Positions 23,041 through 39,284 of a DNA stretch of 64,000 nt are shown here, one piece after another (position 1 is the stretch's first letter; the number at the start of each line of letters is the position of its first letter). A program made the translations under genes and the position numbers. The notes below the pieces were generated by a model, which saw only the letters and a program-made list of their open reading frames with translations, made no database searches and was not told where the DNA came from. Origin of the DNA: Phlebiopsis flavidoalba (lineage: Eukaryota > Basidiomycota > Agaricomycetes > Polyporales > Phanerochaetaceae); assembly GCA_035772785.1 (NCBI GenBank), contig JAOCPU010000056.1:174630-238629 (forward strand), in the 5' to 3' direction.

Positions 23041-25540
23041 ATGTCCATGGCCGCGCCGTGTCCGCCGCGCAGGCAGTGGGCGAGTTCCTGCAGTCGCCCG
23101 ACGACCTGCTGAAGCTCGCCGCGTTCCGCAAGAAGCTCGAGAAGGAGAAGGGCGTCGCTCGACGTGCGGCTCAAGAACGGCGTGAAGGAGCAGCTCGACG
23201 CGACGAACGCGCGGCGGGGCTGCGCCGGCTCTTCAGCACGCGCGGCAACATCCAGGGCATCAAGGACGAGGTCGAGGCGATGGACAAGATGTGCAACGAC
23301 CCGAAGATCGTCGTGTCGACGTTTGACCAGATTAGCCGGGTGCGTGGGTTCTGCGCTTTGTGTGCGGCTATGGGGCTTATGGGGAGCCAGGTGTCGATGG
23401 TGCATGCGGAACTTTGAGCAGACGGAGGAGATGGTGAATAACCTCGTCGAGATGAACACGAAGCTGGACGACCTCGAGGAGATGCTGTCTGCGGACAGCC
23501 AGGACATTCTCGGTTCCCGCGCCGAATCTGCTGCGTATACACCTACCAGATAAACCGCCTCGAGGCGTTCCGGAACCAGACGATGCACCAGGCGAAGAAG
23601 TCGTCGCCAAGGACGCACGCGCGACGCTCACGCGGTACTTTGACCGCCTGAACAGGCTCATTGGGTCGTTTGATGAGTACATTTTGGATTTGTGTCGCAA
23701 TATTCTTCCTATCGTCCGCGCGGGCAACCCGGACGTGATAGTGAAGCTCATGAAGATTGTCGAAATCGAGGGCAAGGAGGACGAAAAGGCATGTTGGTTG
23801 TGTGTATGTTCTCTGTGTTGAGCTCACGTGTAGTGCGCAGGCGATAGCAGATGAAGCCTGGTGAGGAAGGCCGCGAAGATGGACGTCGCGTCCAAGTTCC
23901 GCTCGATGCATTTAGGCGAATGCGCGCGCATCATCAAGCACTACCGCTCGAAAGCTTGCGCACGAGCATCATCGAGGGCATCCAGGACAAGTTCGAGTGC
24001 CGCTGCGCTCGGGCGCTGGGGCGGTGAACTCCCGTCGCAAAGTGTTTCCTCGACAACTCGATCGTGGATCTACCAGGACCTCATCCGCATCGAGGAGGAG
24101 GTCGCGCCGTAGCCTTCCCGCCGGACTACGAGATCCACAACTGTACAGTGCGCGAGTACCACAAGGCACGGCGATGAACGCGCCTGCTCACGAAGATCGT
24201 GGGCACGGACCCCGAGGCGAGCGTGTAGCTCAACGCTGCACGGGTTGGATCAAGGAGTGCACAAGAAGATACATGAAGGAGCTGAACGTCGCGCCGGAGC
24301 TGCTCGAAGCCGCCGCTGCTCGACGGGCGCACGATAGCGAGGAGCTGATCGCCTAGGACCTCTACACTGCGGCTCATCGTGCGCAAAGCGCAAGCACACG
24401 ATTCGTGGTCCCGCGAACTGATGAAGACCGATGGTCGAGGCGTTCACCGAAAAATAAAAAAAAAAAAAAAGCGCGCGCGCGGAGCCGCCCGAGGTCGACA
24501 GCGAACGGGCTCATATCACGGGACGCAGGGCGCGGTGATCCTCTTCCAGATGGTGAACCAACGCAGGTCGACGCGGCGAATGGACAGCGGGCAGGGCTCG
24601 TGCTCGCTAGCGCGTCGTCGAAGGTAGGATGTGACAGAGCCGCGTGATGCGCGGGATCCAGGTAGCAGAGTGGACGCGCCTCGTCTCGAGGGCGAGTACA
24701 AGAAGCAGATCGAGAAGCCCGAGCAGAGCGTGCGCCGCCCGGCCTCGTCGAGTACTGCATCCGCACCGCGCTCGCGAGCGCACGACCAGCTGCGCATCGG
24801 CCGACTTTGCAGGAGACGCTCTCCGGGCGCATCGAGCCGCTCGGGGAGCGAAAAGTACCAGCGCGACGATCCCACGACCGCCTCAACGACGCCGCGATCG
24901 ACGGGTACCTCGACGTCGCGAAGAAGTGCACCCAGACGCTCATCGTGACACGATCTTCAACGACATCAAGCCCGTCACGAAGCAGCTCCTTCCAGCCGCC
25001 CTGGTATGAGTCAGCCTAGCATCATGGCACAGATTGTCCGCGACGATGGGAGACTATATGGCGGACTACCAGACCTATCTCAACCAGTCGCCTGTTTGAT
25101 ATCTGCTTGTGGAGGATCTCCTTGACGCGTTCCTCGTCGCGTATATCACCTGCCCTCGCCAACGCACGCCGAAATTTAAGATCCCTGCAGCGATCGGAAG
25201 ACGGCGGATAAAGGAGGATATCACAGAGGCGTACAAATTCTTTGGGCGCGTACAAGAAAATGAAGGAGCTCGAACCACGATTCGAGGTGCTGGAGATGAT
25301 CCTTTCCCTCCTCGAGCGTCAAAAGAGTCTCGTATTCTTGTCGTACTGGTCTTTCTCCCAAGGTCCACGGACCGAACATCGCTTTCGTAGAAAAACCTCA
25401 TGAAAGCCCGAGGAGATCTCGCCCCGTTCCGCCGTCAGTGAAGTCATGGAGAGCATCAAACGCAAAGCCAAAGGAAAGAGGAGTTGACGGAATCGTCACG
25501 TGTGCTATTTTTCCTTCGGTATTCAACACATCTAATCCCG
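23041..25540 (+). CDS. SEC6: Exocyst complex component SEC6
   Basis: Subunit of the exocyst, which tethers secretory vesicles to the plasma membrane. The N-terminus reads AAQAVGEFLQSPDDLLKLAA, then RGNIQGIKDEVEAMDKMC and FDQISR. An intron (about 23337-23391, GTGCGT...CCAG) leads into NFEQTEEMVNNLVEMNTKLD, then FDRLNRLIGSFDEYILDLC and EIEGKEDEKA. A second intron near 23790-23850 precedes MDVASKFRSMHLGECARIIK. The C-terminus has KMKELEPRFEVLEMILSLLE and SEVMESIKRK near 25440. Length of about 750 residues fits the family. An indel after the ATG and many later ones split the frame. It is convergent with QNS1, whose stop is about 230 bases away. Confidence 0.92.
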
Positions 25541-25767
25541 CCTTACAGCACCAGAACCCACGATCATGAAAAAAATCGCGATTCAAGGCGCCACGGCTAA
25601 TCTCTCGCTTCCTCCAACGGACATAACCTCCTCTTCACCTCACCTCTATTTGCTTCTCATACGGCAGGCCCTGTATCCTACATGTACCCTCCATCTGTAT
25701 CCCCATATCCGCCATTTCGATACCCTCAATTCAATTCTCTGCAACATTATATTATACATCTATGCAG

Positions 25768-28700
25768 TTATGCCGTCTTCTGTTTCGCTTCGGTGGCCGA
25801 GACGCTCGACCGGTCGGGCAGCGACGCGGCCACGGCGTCGATCTTCTTGAACTTGCACACGGGAACCTCGAGGGGTACAGGAACGGGCCCGCAGGTCGAA
25901 CCCTGTGGCATATTTGTGGTCAGTGGTATGCATGTGAGTAATCGGCCAGATAGTCTTACGGTTGTCGTCTGGGGCTGTGTATTGTTCCTAAGGACATTGG
26001 TAAGTCTCCAATTCCTCCGCGTGGGTAGTGAAGACTTACAGCGTGATACGATGGCGTCAGGGTGGTCATCTTGTGTCTGTTCCTCGCGTACTCGAAGAAG
26101 AACAGCTTAACTTCTCAGCAATCTGTACAATTTCATTACAGACTAGATTTGGCGAGGATTCACAAGAGAATGCGGACCTGGACGGGCGATAGGAAAGAGC
26201 GCCCATTCATGCACCAGCTTGGTAAACATGCTATAAGGCCCGCACTTGTCCACCTTGGCGCAGACGGCCGAAGACGGAAAGTTCGTCATATGTCATGCCC
26301 ATATCCGCCTAAGAAAGGTCAGAGATGACGTAAAACTAGTATCGTTATTTTGGACAATCACCGTCGTCTGCTTGAACGTATGTCTCGGTGATAGGCTCAA
26401 GCTCGGCAGTAGGCGTAGCGTCGAGGAATCTGCAGACGTCAGCATACAGGCTACATCCACAACGGAGCAATAAACTCACTTTCCGAGAACAGGTAGATCG
26501 AACGCGCCTTGGGCATATGCGATAAACTTCTTCAAGTCGGTCTTACTGATAGCTCCAATTGGGTTGATGTCCGCTACATAAAAATTTAGTGAATGTGCAT
26601 TTTACTAGAACCAGCACAGGTCATAACCTGAAACGAGCAGTCGTATTTGGTGTAAGGTAACCTCTCAAGCTGTGGGCAGGAGATTATCAAACCTCATGTT
26701 CTACTTGGGTTGGCTGTGAACGCACCTTTCATCCACATTCGCACTTTCCAAGCACGTAGAGGAGACCGCCGTTGCGGCCTCTGGACCCAGGGCAAGAGCT
26801 GGGCGAAGAGGTAGGCAATGACCATGCGTAACCTCGCCTACACACCCATGGCATAGTGAGTAATGAGGACCAGGTCTACGTTACGGACGTACCTGGATAT
26901 TTTGTAAGGCAAGGTTTTCTGCTGAAGTTCCTCCGTGAACGCGGAATCGAGGCTTAATACCAGTGACCATCGCAAACAGATTGCGGACTGCCGTCACGAC
27001 GGTATCCATGTTGAGATCCGTGTGATAGCTATAGACAATAAAGTCTCATCCGATTTACGTTACGGTAAGCAGTCCTTACCTGCCAATCGCTTCAGCGAGC
27101 TCTTTGGCTCTGCCTCTAGTCTCAGCGCTCGAGTTTCCGTGCCCATGTAGCAGGTGTGGAAGATTCGGTTGCAGAACTCCCGGGCATCGCTTGCAAGATA
27201 GTCCGAGTCCTCAGGAAGCCCTGCAATGCGCCGAGAATCTGTAAATCACTTGCGGATCTAGAAATATTCTGGTTTAATCGTCTGTGGGTGTCACAGTATC
27301 GACTTCGCACCCACCTCCCCTCTGAACTGCATCAGCTACCAGCCGGCACATGGAGTAAACAATCGTTGCGGTCGCACCAACTGTCAATTCCTCCACTGAG
27401 AGGGACGAAGTAGCCCTGAGTACGGGACCGTCGAAGATAGTCCCACAGCCAGCAGGCTGGACCAAGGCTGTGAGAAAAGTCAGCCCAAAGCTATACGTGT
27501 GCAGTAGTCATTTACCGCAATCTCCTCTTCCGGTTTGTGATACCGAGGCTCCCAGTTGTGAAGCACAATATCTTCCAGATCTCTGACACTGTCCCAAACT
27601 TTGCCTCCGGATAGCGCAAAGTCTACCTCGATACGGTGGTACCGCTCCGCCCCGGCAGCTTGCATGCTGCGACTGCTGATCGCCCTGTGAGATCGGACGT
27701 CCTCCAGGTCGACAGTCGCAGTGACCACCTCCACATCGTTCAACGAGAACTGGGAACCTTGGGCAATGATCTTGCCGTTCACAGCAATCATCGCACAGCC
27801 GTCATAGTAGAGCCCGATCGCCATCGCATCCTTGCTGATTGGCATATAGGGTTAAATCCCGCCAAAGCTAAACCATGGAAGAAGTTAGCTATACGATCTC
27901 AGTAGATGATGGATATTTTCTACCTTCAAAGTCGCTTCCTTGATGAGCTCGACACGAGTATACAATTTACGGAGCTCGTGATGGCTTCCACTGGAGTTGG
28001 TAAAGATCTCTACTCCAATCCAACCCCATGAGTATATGCGGGCTAAAACCAGATCAGTTTTAATGTAAACAGAGAAAACACATTATATGCACCTCGCAGG
28101 GGTAAATAGTTCCTCGCAGAGCTCCACGCCAATACAGGTATCCACTGTACTAACAACAGCGAATCACCGAAATGGGACCTTGGTCTACACGCGGGTGTCA
28201 CCATCACAACAAAATAACTAATGAGCTCATAATCTTACCTGACCAGTGATGGGCATGACCCTATGATCCGAGGAAGATAATGGTCCTCGACCTGTCTATG
28301 CTTCATCCAAGGTGTAAAGTATCGCAGCTCTCTATAATTGCCGTTATTTGCCATCCACATCTTGGGCCGAATGTGAAGGATCTGCCGGTTGTGGATGATA
28401 ACCCGGCAGTTGTGTAGATTACGTTCTTGTGCACGACGGGCCTTCAACAGTCAACATCAGCTACGTTCACAGTCGCTGATTATTGTGGGTCATTCAACAT
28501 TCCAATGTCACAAAGGATATCTGTGGTATCATCGGACTCTAGTATCTTCGCCAAAACTTGCCCCAAGAATGTAGAGCAGTATCGCCTGGAAGCTATTGAG
28601 AAGGCTGGTCCTAAAAATACGCAAAGGGGCCTCATACCTTCCAGGAATTGGTGGTCAAAGACAGCCATAACCTCTGTATAGTTGTTACAGCTCAGCATTT

Positions 28701-29072
28701 GAGCGTAGTGCATGCCAAAAGCTCACTCCCCCCACGTAATTTTCGAGCTCAGGACCGACCCTCATAGTCTCGCACTCCGCGCTCTTTGGCGATCCGAATA
28801 CTTGCAGGATGCGCGTGCCAGTGTTGCCTAGAATCAGGTTTAGGTACATTTTTATCGTGTAAGTAAAACGGTAAATCTGTACTTCGAAAATCTAGGGCCC
28901 CATTGAGTCAAGGAACTGCGGGGCAAAAGGCATGCAGTGCATCACAGTATTCACGATGTCCTGTGACCTTATGGAGAGTAAGCACACAACCATCTGATCA
29001 CCAATTTCAGCGTTTCTCACCCTCTACAGAACGCGAGACAACTGTACGTCGCGACTGTTATGAGGTGGCCAT
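25768..29072 (-). CDS. QNS1: Glutamine-dependent NAD+ synthetase
   Basis: Converts nicotinic acid adenine dinucleotide to NAD+ using glutamine as ammonia source. The N-terminal nitrilase-type glutaminase is seen as GHLITVAT, then an intron of 132 bases (29047-28916), then SLTQW. RVGPELE supplies the catalytic Glu, [16 protein letters not shown] near 28370 the Lys, and [12 protein letters not shown] near 28120 the Cys. [20 protein letters not shown] and [20 protein letters not shown] follow. The synthetase domain has [13 protein letters not shown] and the P-loop PLSGGIDS near 27395. The C-terminus (FDLRPFLYP-like, then [15 protein letters not shown]) stops at 25770-25768. At least eight short introns are indicated. 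Length agrees with the roughly 700-residue family. The ATG at 29072 is one base out of frame with GHLIT, a likely sequencing error. Confidence 0.95.
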
Positions 29073-29957
29073 CTTGACCTCCAGAGTCCAGGGGTCGATC
29101 GGCTTAGTAGTTGAGTCGCGGCCATGTCGGAGGCTAGATCTCCTCGAAATGACTGGCCTCATGCGTCATCTCGATCGGCCCGTAGCTACTAGGCCTGCCA
29201 TGTTCTTTATTACCTTTGTCTTACTTACTCAGTAAGTAGATATAAAGGTGATATGATCACATATCAGGGCGCCCGTGTTAATGACCCAAAGTAAGCCGCC
29301 ATTGTCTCTGAATGATGATCTTCACAACATCAATGCGTCACTGTTCAAGTTCTCGCACACGAACCACACCCACATGCCTTCGAAAAGGGCTTTGTATTTA
29401 GCGTAAACTAGTACGAGAATAGTGGAAATAGATTAGGCTAACAACAGTGAATGGTAAAAAAAAGAGGGATAGAATTCCTAAGTCGTCCGTCGTCCGAGGC
29501 AGTAAACGGCTTTCTGTACGTACTATAGCCCAACATATTTTAAAAGAGGAACATGCAACACAAGGTGGGGGAAGTCAACTTTCTGGATTACGGTGTACGA
29601 TGTGAGAGGGCGGCTGAGATAGCATGGAGTCCACAATGGAGAGGCATGCTAGTGAGAGCAGGCAAATGCGGGATGCGATGATGAAGGCGACGCAAGGCGG
29701 GAAACCCAGAATAAAGCCTTATGTAAATTGCGTGGGGATATCTAGATGTCATGGACCTAAGAGGACGAGGCAAGCACGGGTATAACACGAGCGCGATCAT
29801 AGACGAGAGTACAACCACAGTGAAAATATCCCGTGAAGAGAACCAGGATCGAGGAGCACATAACACAGAAAGATTTATTTTTCGAGCACGCTAGCTGGTT
29901 AAACGTGCGGCAGCGGGCACGTCTTCTCTCCCTCCCTCGAGTGTGGTCGATGTGGCA
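29073..29957. other. Intergenic, QNS1 upstream
   Basis: Sequence of ordinary composition with A-rich runs near 29455. Small ORFs on both strands look random. It should contain the QNS1 promoter and the terminator of the next minus-strand gene. Confidence 0.4.
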
Positions 29958-32900
29958 TCAACCGCTATGCGCTCTGTTGCTCCTTGCGAGGAGATGTCCC
30001 CGTTTCTTGGCGTACTTGGGGTGTATGGGAGGTGCGACGGCCTGGACGCGGGGGATAGCGAGCGTCTTGGGTGGCCTACTCCTGTAGCGCTGTAGCCTTG
30101 CCGTTCTTCCTGTGTGCAACGGATTGTTCGTGTACGTTGTCCTGGCTGGTGAAGCGTTAGTGGAGAAGCTTAAGCATTGGCTGGCCCACATGGTTTTTCT
30201 CGGAGCGGGCGGAGAAGACGTAACGTGTGGTGGTGATTGTTAAGAGCTAGACCGGGGCGTTTTCGAGAACTTGCCCTGATTTAGGCTCATCTCTAGCAGA
30301 TCAATCTGTTTCGCGGGGACACGGCAGTGCTGTAGCCTCCTGGAGGCGTAGCAGTGCCCCGGTTGCGGACATTTGATAGCCACTGATTATGCATCGGCGG
30401 GGAGCCCCACTGAACGAGCCGGTGTTAAGTAGTAGCGGTTGGTGGCAGCAGCCTGCGGCTGTGGGATGAACGAGCTGGACAGATGGTGCGTGGATACGGC
30501 CCAGGAGCACTCGATGGCTCCTGCTAACGTAACCCATGTTCGAAGGCCGTCGCGCGGCCCGGTCTTCCATAGGTGCTCCGTTCTGGTAAGCATATTCTGC
30601 TCCATCGCACGATGCTGCATGTCGTTACTGTGGTCCACGCACTGGGCATCTCTGCTCTTCGAGCGGTTCCTTGCCGTGTGCCAGGGAGGCTGAGCGCTGG
30701 TGAGACTACCCTTGCGCTTCTGTTCGTTGTCTTTCTCTTTTTCCCTCTCTCGCTCCTTCTCCCTCTCCTTCTCCATTCGCTCTTTCTCTGCCCTTTCGCG
30801 GCTCTTCCTTCTCCCGCTTCTCCCGCTCAGCTTGTTCGTCCTGTTCGGCGGAGCCGTTCGCCGCGGGCGCTTGCCCATTAGTCGTGACTGGTGACGCAGG
30901 CGTTGGGCTTTTGTTGATGAGCCAACGCCAAGGTACCACGAACATAAGGTTTGCTGTGTGATGAGCACTTGTTCATGCGTACAACGGTCGACGTGGGTTC
31001 GCGAGCTTGATGTGACTTAGGCGCGTAGATGATGGAGCGTTCGACATGGATGGCAGGGTACCGAGCATACCCTTGCAGAGGCTCGGATGGACGAGGGGGA
31101 GGGCACATAGCTCTTCGCAGCAGGACTATTCGAAGTATCCTGCGAGCAACCGCTGCAGCAGTCTCGCGACCATGGCTGCCCACAGGTCCACTCATTGGCG
31201 GGGCAGCCATCCTCCTGTTTCTTCGTCCCACCCAAAATATGCTGAGCCGTGACAGAAGCTGCCAAACCTTCTCCTTCTCTTCTTCTCCTTCTCTTCTTTA
31301 CTCCCTTCTCATCGGTGTGGCTTTGCCCTTCTTAACCGGAACTTGTTCGGCCGACCACCACGTTCCAAACAATCCTTCTTGTCCTTCTCCCTTAAGCGGT
31401 GTTCCAGGATGGATCTAGTCGAAGAAGGCGACTGTGGTGCTTTGATAATTGTTTGGGCTTGAATGAATCTAAGCGGAGGTCGTTGGCTGCGATGTAGACA
31501 TCGGCTGGTTTGACGGGGGCGCAGGACTATCGGAAGCGAAGGTGAACGATGAAGGGCAGGAGCAGTATCAAGATAAGAGTGGACAGAGAAGGACTCTGCT
31601 TGGGTTTGAGGTTGAGTGTATGCTACTGTGTGTTGTGCCCGATGGGGGTTAAGTAGGCGTCTGACCTCCTGAGGGCTGAAGTTGTGACGAGATAGGCGGG
31701 TACAAACAGTACAAGTAAACCCTGTGATTCAGAGTGATATCAAACGGTGACGTCAAAGCCATCACACGTGTGCTTTGTGGCTTACTGGAATCGTCCCTCT
31801 GCCCTTCGTTCTCGTGTGCAATAAAGCGTCCCGTATATGGAACGACTCATTCGCTGTATGCGATTCGAGGTCGTGTGAAGGCCGGTTAAGCTCTGGAATG
31901 TCCGAGTCTGCTCGCTTGATCGCCGCAGAGCTTCGTCGCTATGGTTCACTCGAGGAAACGTCGCTGGATGTGCTGGCCTCAAACTGTAGCAGCTCGTGCC
32001 GCTGCGCCCCGTCCTCTACGCTCGGACTTGAAAGCGATGGTCTCCTTCTCGCCTGTGCCGGGCTTGCGAATCTTCGTTCGTGCTGTTCGCCGTAATAATC
32101 TGGCCAGGCCGAGGCGACAATAATTGGCGCGTCAGGCGTCATCTCCAGGATCCTGCATGTCGTCCATGTTGATCTATGACTGCAGATGCGCGGATGTTGA
32201 AGCAATGGTCTGCTGGGTGATATGATTAAAACACACCCTGAGTGGCGCAACATTCAGGTCCTGATGCTCCGCCGTAGCACACTTCATCTGAGCTTGGACG
32301 GATCACTACTCTGCGACGCCTCCTCTGCAAGTTCCTCGAGCTTTTGCAGGTCGCTTATCGTGAGTTGGGGGCCTGGATGTGCGAAAACGCTGGTCCTGTT
32401 TCGTCGTAAGGGGACTACCTGCTCTTCCTCGACCTCATCCTTCTCAGAGGGGTTATACTGCCTGCTCAGCATAGACTTCTTCCTCCCTAACCCGACATTG
32501 AGAGCCGAGAGAGCTCGTTCGTCCCAGTTGAGCCCCCTCTGCAGGGACTTGCGAGTGTTCCTTCAGGAATGCCCTGAAGTCCGCAGGAGCAATTTCTGGA
32601 TGCCAGGCGTGCAGGGACCCAGAAGAGACTGAAAGGGTCGTCCCCAGACCGCTCGTCCCGCTGTCGCTGTCTTCTTGCCCCATGAGAGCTACTGGCTAGA
32701 CTCTTCCCAGTACGTCGTCGACGAGCCTGGAATCACTGGAGACCGTCGGGAGATCAGAGGTCCAAGATGCTGCCTGGTGTGCACTCGACCTGCGTCTGAT
32801 GTCCCGCAGTGTTTCAACCTCTCGCTGGTATCTCGAGTTCTGAAGGCTGCATTTCCTGGAGAAAGAGCGAGTTCGAGGCAGCCGGACGATTTTCCAGGAT

Positions 32901-33056
32901 GGATGAGCAACGTTGTTGAGCGCAGGTCGAGAGGCAAGCCAGGACGTGTTGCCCATTAGGCGCGTGTGTGTTAAAGTAACCGCCCGCGCGTAGCTTCCTA
33001 TTACCTTTACGCACACATATGCCCACTTTGGTCCATGAAATAAAACACCACGTCAT
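29958..33056 (-). CDS. Unidentified minus-strand gene with charged low-complexity region
   Basis: Several minus-strand blocks look coding but no family is recognised. From N to C they are: RRRSSAHQAASWTSDLPTVS near 32780; IAPADFRAFLKEHSQ and LGRTSSLGS near 32560; EVVPLRRNR-like and HPGPQLTISDLQKLEELAEE near 32340; then APIIVASAWPDYYGEQHERR near 32100. A long Lys/Arg/Glu run (EREKEREREKEK) lies near 30740, and a basic tail IHPKYAKKRGHLLARSNRAH ends near 29960. The middle block with a regular helix-like pattern looks conserved rather than random. Frameshifts prevent a single model, and two genes may be merged here. The extent is a guess. Confidence 0.4.
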
Positions 33057-33278
33057 ATTGCGGAAAGTTTATTCTCTAACAATTGGTGTAAGATCTACTA
33101 GGCGTACAACTGCTTTCAAAGTCCCTAATCCGACTTGCTTGAGTGTCCTCAAAGCGTGCTCTTGAGCGATCGAACCTCCATTCTTCCGCCCCTGGGTCAA
33201 GTGGCGCTAGCGGATGTAGCCGACACACTTTTCAGGTTCGCAGGGACTGCTCCATGTTTTCGTTCTCGCTGGCGACCT

Positions 33279-37510
<4,232 letters not shown>

Positions 37511-38300
37511 CTATAGACCAAGCTTCAGCTTCCAAAGGCGACGTGCCGTGTGCAGTGAGAGGAGAAGGTGCGGGGCGTCCAGTTCAAGGAGCAGAGATTA
37601 ATACCCAACCTCAGTGACAGCCTAGTTACAGTTCAGACGGTGGTGGAGGTCAGGAGTTAGAACGGATCTTAGACATGAAATTCACTTGGAGTGGCAGGTC
37701 GAGGAAGACTTGCTTCGGGAACCACGCGAGCCGGGCTATTGAATATCATACGCCGACGCGCGCCCCGCACTCTAAGTGAGATAAGCTGACGTAAGCTTGT
37801 GTAAGCTTCCCCTACTTACTCCCCTTTATACTAGCCTTTAACTCCCTTACTTACACGACAGATGCCCAAGCCATTTTCTGTGATGCTCCGTCACTTCGTG
37901 CGACGAGGTTCACGTTTGTGGTGAAGTCACGGTCAGCCTACTAACGCAAGCCTAAGTACCTCGTGCTCATTCAATGTTGTGCTATCGCAGTCTCTCATGG
38001 AACATTAGATACGCATGTCGGTCACTTGAGCTCATTGGTGGCCTGAGGGTTAACTAGCCCGTCCGTGTCTCCAAATAATTAGATCTTGCGTACACGGCGA
38101 TCCCACACTCCATTAAGATGACAATTACTCTGGTCGGATAGCATTTTGGTATGTTTCTCTACGCTCAATTCGTGTATACATATCGCTTCACCCCAGAAAA
38201 TCTCACCAGCCAAGATGCAGAGCATTGCCGTTGACGAAATTGGGTAGACTGTCGATGACGATGCGGCGCGCGGTAGAGCAAACCGTGGCGGAAGTTTGGT
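37511..38300. other. Intergenic spacer
   Basis: No ORF of note. A short duplicated GTAAGCTT motif lies near 37792-37808, followed by a CT-rich stretch. This separates the minus-strand PEX1 from the plus-strand accessory genes. Confidence 0.4.
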
Positions 38301-38340
38301 ATGAGAAGCTTTTGATAATTGCTGAACCCTGAAGTCACCC

Positions 38341-39265
38341 TTGACAAGGAGTAACTTCCAAATGAGCGTTCCCTGTGCTACTGACCTGCTGCGCTGCCTT
38401 ACTGGTACTCACTGCTCATCGATCCCTCACAGGTTTCATGAGAGAATTTCGGATGGGCTTGTACCGCAGCCTATTTCGGAAATCCCAGTTATAGCATTAA
38501 CTCAAGCTCGAAAGAGCATTAAAGAGCCAAAAGTAGGTATCTTCGCTTGGTCAACTCCCCCAGCTCTGAAACCGATACTAACTGCTTCGCTCACAACAGA
38601 TTTCTTCTTTCACACCGTGAGTTCGATTATTTCGCTCTGACTTGCTTCTTGGCCCATAACGTCTACAGCGCCAGATGTCCACGACAGATGAAACTCTCTT
38701 CGACGACTATTTGTCACTCAAAGGATCTATCGAAAAATTTGTCTACGATCCTACCTCCTCGAAAAAAACATGACAGCCTTCGAAGTGATTCTCTCGGCGC
38801 GACGAAATACGTTCGTGGATGCTATGCATCAGAAGGTTGTAGTGACAAGTGACGTGACGTCTGTCCTTCAGCCGTAAGTGATATTGTGTAGCTCAGGCTT
38901 TGAATCGCTCAATGAATGGCTGAAAATCTCTCGTAGGACCCGGAGGACGCTGAGGCAGGGCAGGCGCTAGAAATGGCAGCTGCATTAACGTCGGACCACT
39001 CTGTGGCGTGCCGTAGCGATGCAGCAGAAACGTACAGGAGTGACGCTGCGGCCCCCAAGAAGGTCCTCTTTACCCACTCTTTAGGCGTTGGAAAGACATA
39101 CACGCTCGAAGGGAAAACCGACTCCCTGATATCCTTCCAGCGCTTTCCCACGAGGGGGGCCTTGCTATAATCACCTCTGAAGCAATGCCAACATCGTGTT
39201 CAAAGATGCAAAAACCTCTTTTGGAGAAACTCAAACGAGGTCGTATGTAGGGGCGTACAAAGCGC
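38341..39265 (+). CDS. Unidentified coding stretch upstream of HET-like gene A
   Basis: From an ATG at 38675 the frame reads MSTTDETLFDDYLSLKGSIE and KFVYDPTSSKK. After a one-base slip it continues AFEVILSARRNTFVDAMHQK to VTSDVTSVLQ. A likely intron (GTAAGT near 38874, ends CGTAG near 38938) leads into DPEDAEAGQALEMAAALTSD and APKKVLFTHSLGVGKTYTLE. The codon-like pattern and the intron suggest a real gene, but I do not recognise the family. A preceding ORF (38341-38640) may be an additional exon. It may be a separate gene or the N-terminal part of the HET-like gene that follows. Confidence 0.4.
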
Positions 39266-39284
39266 CAGATGGAGGATGTCATGG

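Noticed and set aside
24470..24480. Poly-A and (GC)n next to each other in SEC6 as a possible retrotransposed insertion
   Set aside because: Flanking frames still read as SEC6, so a simple homopolymer error is the easier explanation.
30700..30895. Transmembrane-like Leu/Phe/Ser-rich ORF on the plus strand
   Set aside because: It is the antisense of the Lys/Arg/Glu-rich low-complexity tract of the minus-strand gene.
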